NCBI GenBank assembly: GCA_021464245.1
Contig: JADCRB010000041.1
Location: 516,444 to 580,443, forward strand
From: Carallia brachiata
Taxonomy: Eukaryota; Streptophyta; Magnoliopsida; Malpighiales; Rhizophoraceae
Direction: 5' to 3'
Length of the DNA: 64,000 nucleotides
Part shown: positions 34,401-46,893 of the stretch, one piece after another
How the letters are laid out: the number at the start of each line of letters is the position of its first letter
Numbering within the stretch: position 1 is the first letter of the stretch
Translations under genes and position numbers: made by a program
The notes under the pieces: model-generated
What the model was told of the DNA's origin: nothing
The model's input: the letters and a program-made list of their open reading frames with translations, nothing else
Database searches by the model: none

Positions 34401-37400
34401 GAATCGTATAAATAAGGATGGTAAAACCGTAAAAGTGCTTTATGTCATTTTGTTCTCTTTTTTTTTTATCCACCCATTTTATCCTCCTTTTAGAAAAAAA
34501 TTTGAAAAATACAAGAGATGATGAACACATTAATTGATGAAAAAAAAAACTTATTAAGTACAGTTTTTGTGGGATTCACCATACAAAATATGTTATAGAG
34601 AACTTAACAGAGATTGATGAACCTCACAATGTAATTATATTTAAATAGTCTTTTATCTTTATCGAGTTCAACTATTTAATATTTTTAACGCAGAGATTAA
34701 TGCTCACTTTAGAGACTTCAAGCTTTTGTTTTTAGAGGTGACTGGCATGATAATATATAATAGAATACTATAAGATAGGGTAATATATAGGCCAGGATAA
34801 GTCATATCTTATTCCATTTTTGGAATTACCTTGGACAATTTGAATAGTTGAGCTTGGTGTAAATAGCAGTAATAACCTTATAACAAGTGGACAAAATTTC
34901 TAACTGTTTTTTTGGGTCTAGTTGTGAGGTTTGAAAGGATTTATCAAAGTTTCAATAAAAAAATATTTTGAAAATTGGGTTTATTTTATATAATAAGATA
35001 GTATATTAAAATGATTGATGAAATAAAATTAATCTATTACAATAAAATAATACTCTTATTTTAATTTATGAACTTGAGTACTTAGTCACACCCTCAAATG
35101 GGGGTGGAAGGAGCCCCTTTAAGTAGAGAAGGGCTGTCAAAGAGAGTTGGCAGTCTCCAGAATAAACTGAGTTACGTCTCCCCCATTTAGGGGTGCGATA
35201 AATTAATTTTACCGTTAGTTTATAAAAAAAAATAAAGAATTTATGCACTTCCTTATCCTTTGCACACCAAGGGATTAAATTTGTTATCCGCAACAATTCT
35301 CCGGAGCTTCCTGCCAAAATTTGGAGGTTTTACATATTTCTCATCGACCATCAAGCATAATGCTATAGTATCCATCAAGGATTAGAACTTGCGCAATTTG
35401 TAAAGCCCAAATGCAATTTTATTACACATAGAGGATTTTAAAAGATTAGATTACGTTTTTTAGAGAACATTTCAGTGTTAGAGTTTAAAATTTTTATTTT
35501 AGAGATCTTAAGTTCAAAATTTGGAATAAAAAGAAAGAAATTTATGAAAAAAAAGAATTATTCTCATTATATAATTTATATCCTATCAGATTTTTTAATA
35601 AATAAAAAAATATGAGACTACGCATGCGTATTTGAAAGCCATTGCCTATTTGAAAGCCGTCTTGTCATATGTAATTATTATAACATAAAGAGGATTAATT
35701 AGCAAAAATTGTTAATAAAAATATAGCACAAATTGTGAAATTTTTATTTTTTTATTCTTTTTTTTAAATGATAATGAGAAAAAAGAATCAATGAACAAAA
35801 AGAGAAAAAAAAATACTACTTCATAATCATATAATTTACAACATATGAAAAATATACAGTTAATTTAATAGTTTATTTATTTTTATTTATTTTTAAAATT
35901 TAATACTTTTTTTACGATCCAACAATCTAAATCTTAACATATTAATTTTATATTTGTCTACATAATTTTTTATTTCTTACATGGTTGTACATGCTGCATT
36001 GATGAGTTAGATTACAAGTATAGCCTATATTGCTCAGTTTTTTACGGGTAAAGCTGGCTACTTCCGCACTTCAGCAAGTGTAAAATAGTGGCTGCAGGAA
36101 CCGTATATATTCTAGTTACGCGAACCGTGTACGCCTAGAAATGGCCCTCTCGTACTTGAACCCACCAGGTCTCCTAAACGTCTGCGTGGTGTTGGTGGGT
36201 AATCTACTATCAATGCATTTGATACATAATATAACGTAGGATATCATGCGATAAATTGGTTAACCTATATTATGTCACCTTATGGCATATACTAAAAGCA
36301 ATCCATACGTCCGACTCCTAAAATTGTCTTTATAAAAGGAGGGTAGTAGTGGGGTGTCCCGTCAGTAGGGCTGTAAATGAACCAATGCGTTCGTTAAAAG
36401 TTCGGTGGCTCGGCTCGATAAGGACTCGGCTCAGGCTCGTTTATTTAGTTAAACGAGCGATACACGAGGCTAAAAATAAAGCTCGTTTAATAAACGAGCC
36501 GAGCCTGAACATGGATAGGCTTGGATCGGTTCAGGCTCGTGAACAGTTCGTTTAAAACTCGTTTATAGTTCGACAAATATATCATTAATAACTCATTTAA
36601 TATGTATTGTTATAAACTCATTTAATATATTAAAAACACTTAATTATATCATTTTATTTTTAATATAAATAGTTACCAATTTAGGGTTATGTTTTTTATT
36701 TTATATACGTATTTAGACAAAACTTATATGTGATCAGGGCTACAAGTAAATTAATACGTTCGTTAAAAATTAAGTAATTTGATTCGGTAATAATATGACT
36801 TGAGTTTATTCGTTTAACTAAATAAGTGATAAATAAGTTTAAATCTAAAGTTCGTTTAAATAAATAGTTTTTAACCTTTCATTTTTATTTATAATAATAA
36901 AATTTTTTAATTTCAATTGTTTTATTAGTATTATAAAATTAAATGATACAGTTCGTTAAAAGTTCGGAAGTTCGGTTCGATAACAGCAGGCTCGGCTCGA
37001 GTTCGGCTCGTTCGTAAACGAAACTAATACTGAGCTTTCATTTTTAGGCTCGTTTAATAAACGAGCCAACACCCGAACTAGGCAAAACTCGGCTCGGCTC
37101 GACTCGACTCGACTCGTTTACAATCCTACCCGTCAGTTCATTACCCAACAAACAGTGGTGGGAATAGAATTATTTGAGGTCCTTTTTGGCTCTCCCGAAG
37201 CCTTTTTCCTTTCAGAAGCCACAGAGTCAATGACAAGTGGATATATCATGTTTGCAGGCACATGGATATCCATGTAGTAGCGCAGCACTGGGCGGTGATG
37301 GTAACTGACAAGAAATCATTTTGAGAGATGCAAAAAAAATTTGAAGTTGTACCTGTTTTCCAACTTGTTTCAATACTGGCTTTCAAATTGGACCGCTAAC

Positions 37401-40239
37401 TTACTTTTTAACAGAGCAGGTAGGCTTAAGAGGTGAAGACAAATTATTGGCAATATGTTCTGTAGAAAAAGTTAAGTAACGACACTTAGAATATAACAAA
37501 AAATATAAATTAATATTATCTTATTTGATTTCATGAATAAATGAAGCTGAAAATTAAAAAAAAAAAAAAAAACTTTAACACCTTCCTGTGCATACCATGT
37601 TGCTCAATTAAAACGTTGTTGGGTGGCAGTAATCTATTCTAAAATGGGTTTCCAAAAGATCCGGCACTTGATAGAGGGGAAGCCAGCTATAAAAAAAAAA
37701 AAAAAAGATAAAAGGGGAAATCACTTCAATTTGGGCCCATAACGGGCCGAAAACCAAGCACCTCGATAACCGACCCACTTGATAAAAGCGCCCATTGGCC
37801 TACTGGCTAGTCCAATTTCAATAAGGAGATAGAAATTGCTGGAGAATGGAATTTCTTTCATAAGAGTGAAATGTTTGTATACGGTAATGTTAAATCATAG
37901 CTTAAATAAACGTGGATATATATATATATATATGCATTTATATATATTTATATATTTAAATAGTCGTGTTTATATTGTATTCGCTCCTTATTTTTTTAAA
38001 ACTAATATGTCACTGTATCTACATCGATCGTATTCGTACCACAATACTCATGTCATTGTTTCTATATCTATACAACCTTATTCCTAATAAGAAATTTAAG
38101 AACTAAAATAGACTAATGTGACCTGTCAACCTTTGTGAAACTTCGGGAACAAGCCGTGCGTCTTCTTGGCGATGCCAAAAACGTCCTTACCAAGGACGTC
38201 TGCATTACCATCGTGTATGTCAGCAACCAGATGCTCCAATAGGTCATCTTTACCGCTTCTCGGATGATCCTACAGAGCATCCTTTAAACTCCTCGCTTTC
38301 TTTTCGAGTCAAATGTGACCATTCCTGTTCTTGTTAGTCGTTGTCACTTTTTTATTTTATTTAGAGTTAATATATAGAAATATTATTAATTTTATTAAAA
38401 ATAATAAATTTAACACTAATTTTAAAAAAATAACAGCTTTTTTTTTAAAAATTTTTTTATAATTAATATAACACGTTGTGAAATTTTTTAAATAAAATTT
38501 ATTTATTTTGATGATGTGATACTCATTTATATAATTATCATATAATCGAAACATATATATTTCTATAAATCTATCATCGAAACTGATAGATTTTATTTAT
38601 ATAAAATCATTGCATAGTAAATTTGTTACAAAAATATTTAAGAATAAATAAGCTCATACTTTTTAAAATTAGTGTTTAATTTATTATTTTAAATAAAATT
38701 AATGATATTTTTATATATTAACCCTTTTATTTATAACGATGGTCTTTGCAAACTTGGTAAAATGTTTTTCCTCTTTTTTTTCCCTTTCATCTTTTATTAT
38801 AACGTAAATTTTCTTTCCATTTTCACATTTAACTTTTTTATGAATGCAGTAATCATCAAACATAAATTTGAAATTTAATAAACTCGAAATTTGAACATCC
38901 AAAATCTGAAGTAACTCGGTCTGAATCTGATGTGAATGGCACCATATGATCGCCATGCCATCTCTAATTGTAGGATGCGACCCACTTGCCTGATCCGGCG
39001 TCGTTTCATCGTTGATATGTTACAACCAGCGCCAACAAGCCCTTTTGTCCACTCTGGGTTCGTCGGTCTACGGATTTATCATCCTACAGTCTACAGTCAC
39101 TGTACTCATCATTCAACAACCAATGAAACCGAAGTAACATCCTAAAAAGTCAAAGATAAAAAACAAAACGAGAAGAAATATTACTCTACTTCACACTATA
39201 CACTTGCGTGGATTTACAATTCAATCTCCTGCTTCCGATTAAAATCGGAAGAAATTTCCTATCCAAAGACCATCAATCAACTACCGTACCCTCCGATAAA
39301 ACAGAGCGTACCCTACTTTAGGAATAAACTCTACGGTGCGAGATCGCCGTACCCGATAAACCCTGCTTTAGAAATCGCCACGGCCGTTGAATCTTTTCCG
39401 GCCGTCGAAGGCTCCTTGTCTCTTCATGGATTGCAAGGCTGATGGCACTGGCTCTGTTGCCGGGAGAAATTATCTGGGGATGACCGAATTTTTGATAAAA
39501 AGGCTTGCAATGTCTTCGTCTCCAATACTTGACAACAACGATTCTGTTGTTTTCTTTATTTATATAGGCATGGTGTGGTTATGATGTCTCGGGCTAATGT
39601 TACTAAAAGATGGCATAGTTTTAATTTTCCGTTGAACTTCACGCTCCGATCCAAACCCTGACTAAAAAGATTACAAAGAATTCTCGTGGTTCCTGAATTT
39701 TGCCTCGGCCCCACTTGTAAATTTTTAAATCGGCTCTAAAAAGTTATTTTTTTTGAGAAAAAATTGTTTGAAAATTTGCTCAAATGTAATAAATTGAATT
39801 CAACGTCCAACCAGTTGAAGTTAGTGCGTAAAAAAATAATAATAATTTTTTTAACTATATTTATAATTAAAACAGTTATAAATGAATTTAATTAATTACA
39901 TTTAAATAAATTTTTTAATTTTTTTTTTCTTATCAAAACAATATGACAGTGCTCTTTTATAACCAATAGATTGACAGGCAGTGATGATAGCAGTTCCTGA
40001 AGAACTGATTTGCCTTCAAAAATGGATGGTTGCGGCCAGTATAACAGGAACCTTCAAGCATTGAATTTTATTTGATAATAACTAGAACTTTTTTTTTTTT
40101 TGCTTAATTATGGTGATTCATTCCACTTCACTTCAGGCAAACGGACAATGACAGATAACAAGACAAGAGATTACATTGCAGGCTTAGTCATCAGTTCAAT
40201 AAATGTTGTCTTCAACAACTGACTCAGGGGGGCTTATTC
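34401..40239. repeat. S0-S1 spacer, copy of 51,497-57,323
   Basis: This 5.8-kb non-coding spacer is repeated almost in full between S1 and S2. The part below about 38 kb shows scattered substitutions against its partner, while the part above is nearly identical. It contains a hAT-like element (36,366-37,128), TA microsatellites and, at 39.1-40.24 kb, the subtilase 3' flank also seen at 20.1-22.05 kb. Short open frames here are not supported as genes. Confidence 0.8.
36358..37136. mobile_element. hAT-like non-autonomous element with 8-bp target duplication
   Basis: CCCGTCAG occurs at 36,358-36,365 and 37,129-37,136, around 763 bp with imperfect terminal inverted repeats (TAGGGCTGTAAATG at the left; reverse complement of the right end TAGGATTGTAAACG). 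Eight-bp duplications and TAGGG-type ends fit the hAT superfamily. The interior is full of palindromic phrases built on ggctcg and cgagcc and encodes no transposase. Confidence 0.85.
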
Positions 40240-42531
40240 TTATTCCGTGTAAGTGGCGACCATTATTGGGCTTGACACCACATGGTTGTGTTGGTCTGTC
40301 CATTTCAGAAAAGTATAGATCTCATTTGAACTCAGTGCCTTTCTGTCAATCTCCAAGGTCAGAGTAAAACTTTGCTTCTGATACTTGCGAGTAAAAGACA
40401 AGGTCTTGGGTTCGATCGCTATTTTCAGCCCCGCAGGAATATTGTCAATAGTTGCACGGTAAACAGCTGCATTATCCCCCACATTTGTCACAGTCCTGCT
40501 ATATTTTTTCAGAGTGTGAGAGCTGGATTCATTGGTTAGGAAGGCCATGAAAGAGGGGTAGTTCAAATCTTGTGTTCTTCGGCTGCAATTCCGGTGACTT
40601 CCCCGAATGACCGCACGTGTCTGCTTCTCTGTGTAGCCGAGGCCGCATATAAAGTCAACATAATCTTCATAGCTTATGTCGTAGATGAGGCCGGGATCCA
40701 CGGCTTTGTTGGGGTCTACGTGACCATTACCAAAAGCCAGAGGAGTTGCTGCCTCGCCTGTCTTGAGATCGTTCATGGTTGAACCAGTGTTGTCTTTGAT
40801 ATAAGCTGTGGTCATGAGAGCAGATCGGATGGCTGACGGGCTCCATTCGGGATGTGCCTTTTTAATCAGAGCTCCGAGGCCAGCAACATGAGGTGCTGCC
40901 ATGGATGTGCCGGATGACAATGCATAATCTGTCACCAAATTGGATTGGCCTAGTCGCATGTACGGTTTGTTTGGCACGTACGCTGCCAATATATCCACTC
41001 CTGGAGCTATAATGTCTGGTTTCAAAATGTCCGGATTGACCAGGTCCGGTCCTCTAGAAGTGAAAGAAGCCACTTGTGGTGCCGGTTTTACTCTCACTTT
41101 GGTGGAAATCATAGTCAGTGTTTTCACCTTCGGCAAAGTACTGGACTTGGTCAAGTGATTTCTAAGCCGGGCAGCAGAACCAGAGGATAAGAACATGAGA
41201 GGCACTGCGTAACTGAGTGGAGCCCACAATACTCCGTCTAATATGACTATTCCTACATATGCACCTATCCTCTTGAGCTCGGCTATCTGTTGTGACACAT
41301 TAACTTTTGCTTTGGTCACAGAAGATTACCTTTCCAGCAACTTTATGTTCAGTAAATTCTCCTGGGCTGCATATTGAATGATGAAAAGGCATATCAGTGA
41401 CATACATGTTTTGGAAGTAGTATGATGGCGCTTCGACAATGAATCCACTTTCTAGAGTCAATGTAGCAATGAAAGTACGGTCAATTTTGGAAGCACCGAC
41501 GGTTGTAATCCAGGCTGCTCCGTCCTTAATTGTGAAGTAATCTCCTTCATTTCCAGCCGAACATGAGACGAAAATCCCTTTCTCTATGGCCGAGAGGGCT
41601 CCAACCGCAACAGGATCTGCGTAATAAGGTGTTGGTGGGAAGCCAATAGACATTGACAAGACGTCTACTCCATCGGCAATTGCTTGATCAATTGCATATA
41701 GCACATCAGTTTTTGCAATAAGCTTGTCCTCGTTGCTTTTAAAGATGCCTTGTAGACGGCAACATGCGCAAGTGGAGCCACTCCTCTAGCTGTGCCTCTT
41801 GCTTGTCCGAAGCAATTTGCTCCAAACACATGGGCTCCTGCAGCTGTAGATGAGGTGTGTGTGCCATGGCCCTCAAAATCTCTAGGCGAATCGTAGTCCA
41901 CATCCGGTGGAGGAATTTTTAAGCCCGCAGCTTTGAGTCCCTTGCTAAAAGATCGAGCTCCAATTAGCTTATTATTACACAAGGAAGGGCTAAATGCAGT
42001 CCCATTCTCACACTTTCCCTTCCATTTCTTTGGAATAAGGGGCATGCCTTTATCAGAATAGCTTTCACTTTCTGGCCAAACTCCAGTGTCAATGACTCCT
42101 ATAATCACGCCCTCACCATAGTTGGAACTAGGCCATAAGCCATAGTCGTGATTCAGGCCAAGAAAGCTGGTGCTCCTTGTGGTGTGTAAAGTGCCAAAGG
42201 ACTCCGCATAAGTTGCAAGATGAGCCGGGGATTCCTCAATCTCGGCTAACTGAGATTTTGTCAGCCTGGCACCGAAGCCATTCAGGGCATGGCTATAAGA
42301 GTAGATCAGCATTTCTTGGTCATCAGCAGGTTGAGACAATGATTTCAGGATGGAACGGTGCCAAGTTTCGTGGGTTAAGAAAGAATCAGGCTTGTGGAAG
42401 TGGTCTAATTGGATGATGTATGTTTGAAGTTCATGGCTGTCCGTCTCTGACACTGCATAGCAGCTAACAACTAGCAGTAACAATAATTGGCGAGCCAGCA
42501 AGTGGTGGGAAATGTGTACGCTGAGAGCCAT
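40240..42531 (-). CDS. Subtilase copy S1, two frame breaks as read
   Basis: An intronless plant S8 subtilase of the same design as the plus-strand copy: signal peptide (MALSVHISHHLLARQLLLLL...), I9 propeptide, Asp in VIDTGVWPE, His in GHGTHTSS, Asn in SAGNEG, Ser in GTSMAAPHVAG, Fn3-like end and terminal VATYTE. I start it at 42,531, matching the 16,249 start, rather than at the longer 42,597. Frame breaks occur at about 41,744 (one base missing against S0 and S2) and 41,306-41,310 (two bases missing against S2). Each is absent from S2, and S2's breaks are absent here. I could find no substitution between S1 and S2 in the coding region. Either both were disabled independently and very recently, or these are consensus errors and both genes are functional. 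Confidence 0.75.
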
Positions 42532-42689
42532 CCCTGCGTTTGTCTCTGAAGAGATTGTTGAAAACTGTCGATGAGCACAGAGATATTTATAATGCATATG
42601 ACTGACAATCCGAGGTTATAGTTGACAGGAATGTCTGAGGTCTAAAAATGAAGATAAAAGCTACGGTTCCAGATAAAAAGTAGCCAAAA

Positions 42690-42855
42690 AAATGCGTTCG
42701 AATATAACTACTTAGATTAAATATGCAACTGATTAGATTTTAAGTGCAATTAAATATAAGAAATTTTTTTTCTTTTACTTAGTTGTATTTATAATCTAGT
42801 TAGTTAGACATTAAATTCAATCAATTGTATTTAGACATTTTTTTAGACATGTTTC
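42690..42855. repeat. Foldback element upstream of S1
   Basis: This is the S1 counterpart of the inverted repeat at 31,185-31,350, about 160-325 bp upstream of the ATG. Confidence 0.65.
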
Positions 42856-44208
42856 TCTCTAGAAATGTAACAGTGTTAAAAAATGAATTGCGTCAGTGTG
42901 CACGATATGAGGAACAACTCGGCCACTATCAGAATTGTGAACACGTTGAAAAATGAAAGGAAATGCCTTTACTTGAAGGATCAATCATGGCACATGCCCA
43001 AATTGTCAGGCTTTGTTCGATTGTTCATATTAGTTGTGGAAACAACAAAGCCTCAATTGCACTAAGTTTGCTTTGAAAAGTCTAATGGAGACATGGTATC
43101 CTCTCCCTTGCAGAAACTTGGATAAAATGTGGTGCTGACAATGAATCTATGGCTTCAATTAACTTAATGTCCATCAAGCAAGGGCCAATCACGGACATGT
43201 GCATCCGTTAGTGATCCTCTTCATGATTGCAAGAGACACTGGAGCCGGGCACCTCTACATTTTTATATTCTAATATATTTTGTTGGGACATAAAAGTTTA
43301 AGAGTAATAAGTCGAGAAATATTTATAGATTTTAAAAAATTTACAATAAAATTTACTGATCATTTATTTATAATAATTTTAATAATAGTTAGCGAGATTT
43401 GAACTTGAGATCAAATGCATTAAAAATTAAATTCTCAATTATTACACCTACTCTTGTGGACTATTAAACTTTATATTCTAATATGAAACAGTACGACATA
43501 TATACATCATGTTCGCGATGTAAACAAAAGATTTTTTTTTTTAAGTGCTAAAGCATTATTCTTGCAAATGAAACATCGATTGGCCCACTTACCCGCATTA
43601 TCAATGGGGTCCAATTAATCTTAGACAAAACTTGGAACTTCTAATCGTTGATGCAGCCCAAGTTGCCAAACGAAAATATCACCCTTTCCAAATAATAATA
43701 ATAATATTCAAAAAATTGCTGAGATTCTCCTTTTAAGCTGATTTTAACAAATTACTTGCACTACATTATCGATTTGTTCAAAAAAGTAATAATCAGAAGA
43801 CAAAACTCGCTGAGGCGTAAGCACTGTATCACAAAGGAGAAATGATAATTGCTCAATAAAAATGAAAATTTGAAAACATTCCACCATATTAATATTGTTT
43901 TGACAATAATGTTATATATTAAAAGAAAAAAAAAGGTTTCATATTTCTAGCACAACTGGTTAGAATGTTCCATTAAAATTTTTTTATTTTATGTTTAAAT
44001 TTTAGCAATTCTAATCTTATTTTTTGATTTGTTGATCTCTTGTAAAAAAATTAAAATAAAAAAAGGAAATAGGGCACCCAATACTCATCTAGCTCGTGCT
44101 TGGGAATGTAAAATTCCTTCTTTGTAGAAGGAATTCCAGTAAATTAAGGGACATCCTCATATTTGAGAAGCAAATATGAAAAGAAGGAATTTGTGGGACA
44201 TAGGGGCA

Positions 44209-44723
44209 TTTTCCCACGGGATAAGTATTTTTTAGTTCTAAATTTTTAAATTTTTTTACGTTTAAGTAATAAACTTTTTGACATTTCATTCGAGTTCTAA
44301 ACCTTTTGATTTTCTACCAAATCAGTCTCTATGTTTAACAAAAGTGATCAATCTATTAAAAAATAATTTTAACTTTACAAAAAATTATTTAAAAAAAATT
44401 AAATATATAAATTGAATGTCTTTTCTATAAAAAAATATGCATGTTACCTATTTAATTCGTATATTTGTTGATTAAAAAAATATTTAATATGCATATTTTG
44501 TTGATGAAAAAATATTTAACTCATGTATTTAAGTTTTTTTAAATGATTTTTATTAAATTAAACTCACTTATTAATAGATTGAGTACTTTTCGTAACTTAA
44601 AGGACTTATATAGTAAAAAATTAAAATATTTTAAGACTCAAATGAAATATTAAAAAAATTTAAAATTCAAATATAAAAAAACCTAAAAGTTTAAGACTCC
44701 AAAATATTTATCCCTTTTCCCAC
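44209..44723. mobile_element. MULE-type MITE with 9-bp target duplication
   Basis: TTTTCCCAC at 44,209-44,217 and 44,715-44,723 brackets a 497-bp AT-rich insert with terminal inverted repeats beginning GGGATAAGTATTTT and GGGATAAATATTTT. Unit 0 has the empty site at 32,762-32,770 and unit 2 carries the same insert (61,300-61,800). Nine-bp duplications and long TIRs point to Mutator-like elements. It has no coding content. Confidence 0.88.
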
Positions 44724-46089
44724 GAGTCCCCCACTTCAAAAGAAAGTTGTTGGAATAGGGTGGGATGGGCCAGCCTGTCATTCTTTTTTTTTTTAAAAAT
44801 TATTTTTATTAAATTTATATTTTTTTAATTGTTAATTTTTACTCTTTAAAAATAAAATTTATGTAATAACATGCTATTTTCTTTCTTTTTATTTTTTACT
44901 TATCACAAAATAATATTTTGATTATTCTTTTTTTATATTATACTTTTTCAAATACAAAAAAAAATATATTCTTTCTTTTATTTGTTTCTCAAACCTTCGT
45001 CTCTCTCATATTTCTCTCTTCTACTTTTTTTCAAATAAAACAAAGGTTAGGGTGCGTTACTAAATGAAAATTATATTATATATCTATAAGAGTCCTGTTA
45101 CGTGGACGCAAAAAAAAAGATGCCGAACAGATAGAAAATTTTTTTTTTGTAACTCGCTGACTTATTTGTGCAACTAAATACTTAATTTTGTAAAAAAAAT
45201 AAATTAAAAATATTTTTAAATTTTATTCTAATAATTCAATATTTCGTTCCATAAATGAGTCGGTAGGTTATATAAAATTTTTTTTCCTATCTCTTTCTGG
45301 TCCATCATATCCCTTCCACCAAAAATTTTCACATATATATATATATATTAATCAAAGCGAAAAGAAGCAAACTGATGTTTTTGTTGCATGTGCAATGACA
45401 TCACATCCTCTTACGTCACTATACCAACCAGAACCAAAAAAACGCTCGAGTGAGAGACACAATGGAGAGAACCTACCTCATTTTCTTTGCATACGAGGAA
45501 TATTATATATTGTGGTCCAATACACACACACACAAATATTATATATATATATATATTTGTGTGGGCCGTTTAACAGAAATCTAAGTTGAAGGCTTTCATA
45601 TTCAAGTTTTAAATTTTAATTTAAAAAAATATATAAAATTATAAAAATAAAAAAAAAAATAAATGAATGCACATGACTAAAAACGTGATAGACACGCGAT
45701 AATCTGAACTGTTAAATCGTAAAAATTAAATTAAAATTTTAAAAAATAAAAAATAAATAAATTATTAAAAATTATTAAATTAATAGTATATTTTTTTCAT
45801 ATTTTCTTAACATATCTGAATAATAATTCTTATAAAAAAAATTAATGTCATGGTAAAATTTACAGTCTATTAGAAAGAAAATCTACAGCAGAGAACAATC
45901 ATTACTTTAAAGAATCATGAGCCTAATGAAAGAACAAAAAATCTCAAAAAGCTAAACACTTGATTTGAGAACGCGAGGCCATCGCCCATCGGTCATATCA
46001 AAATTCACTGGTGGGTCCATTGAGTAAAAGACAAATTTGTCACCGCGTACACCCAGCCCCCAGGGCCACGTATGAATCGTATAGATAAG

Positions 46090-46350
46090 GGAATAAGTTT
46101 ATTATTGGGTCATTAACTCTTTGATTTGATACGAATAAGTTATTAACTTGAAAAAAATTTAATTAAAGTCAGTATCGTTACTAATAGTATGTAATCGAGT
46201 CAAAAACGTTAGTACGCTAAAATTAGACGTTATCTGCGAAGATGGAGACTGATGTAGCATACACTATTAATCCTAATCAGTCTTTTTTATACATGTGAAA
46301 TTGTTCCTTTTTCTCTTTCTCTCACTCCCTCTCTCTCTATATTCAATCAG
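46090..46350 (+). repeat. Left terminal inverted repeat of the MULE
   Basis: It starts ggaataagtttattattggg. It matches the reverse complement of 51,228-51,487 through the shared blocks ttaattaaag/ttcaattaagg, gttactaatagta, aatcgagtca, cgttatctgc and catacac-attaatcct, then becomes CT-rich. The transposase promoter presumably lies here. Confidence 0.88.
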
Positions 46351-46893
46351 ACTCCCACACCTCGAGATTCATGAATTTTGTTGACAATAAACCATAGCCA
46401 CAAGATGTAAACCCCATCTGTCAAAAAAAAGGTGTAAACCCTTATCCACCCAGAAGACAAACTTAGTCAATCAATAACTCTAAAAAAAAAAAAAATCTCT
46501 TAGAAAAAATCCTTGGCATTCACAAAATTAAGATGGGTACACGGATCAACACTTGAGGCATGCTCACCATTGTCGATTTGGGGATCTTCGTCGATAATAT
46601 CAGTGTACGTTCTCTCCATTCCATTCTTCTAATTCTTTGAAATGAAAATTTTTTGAATTTGTTGCATGCTTTTTTTTATAATATCTGTCCTTTTCTTTAA
46701 AAACAATGAAAGGAACCCATTAAATAATTGAGGTTCCTCGACCTTTTAGGGAAACCTACAAGTGGAGGTTTTTTTTTGTGGTTTTGTACTTGCAAGTGGT
46801 GATTTTTTTTACTGTGAAGCTATACTTTAGTATATAATGGTATGTATACGTGTAGAAAATGTCTTTTTTGTCATTCTCTTTTTTTTTTTCAGG

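Larger units (their letters stand above)
42532..46080. repeat. 5' flank of S1, copy 1 of the repeated upstream block
   Basis: It contains the S1 TATA box (42,584-42,591), the foldback element, the MULE-type MITE (44,218-44,714), a TA microsatellite near 45,540-45,556 and, at its far end, the target site of the large MULE. It differs from 59,613-63,181 mainly by one- and two-base indels in homopolymers and from 31,032-34,400 by substitutions as well. No gene is visible. Confidence 0.8.

Noticed and set aside
36349..36555. 68-codon open frame, also at 53,439-53,645
   Set aside because: Lies inside the hAT-like element's palindromic repeats; the conserved frame reflects recent duplication, not coding.
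42532..42597. Longer start for S1 (22 extra residues; likewise S0 and S2)
   Set aside because: It would begin upstream of the predicted transcription start set by the TATA box and would bury the signal peptide; the plus-strand copy starts at the inner ATG.
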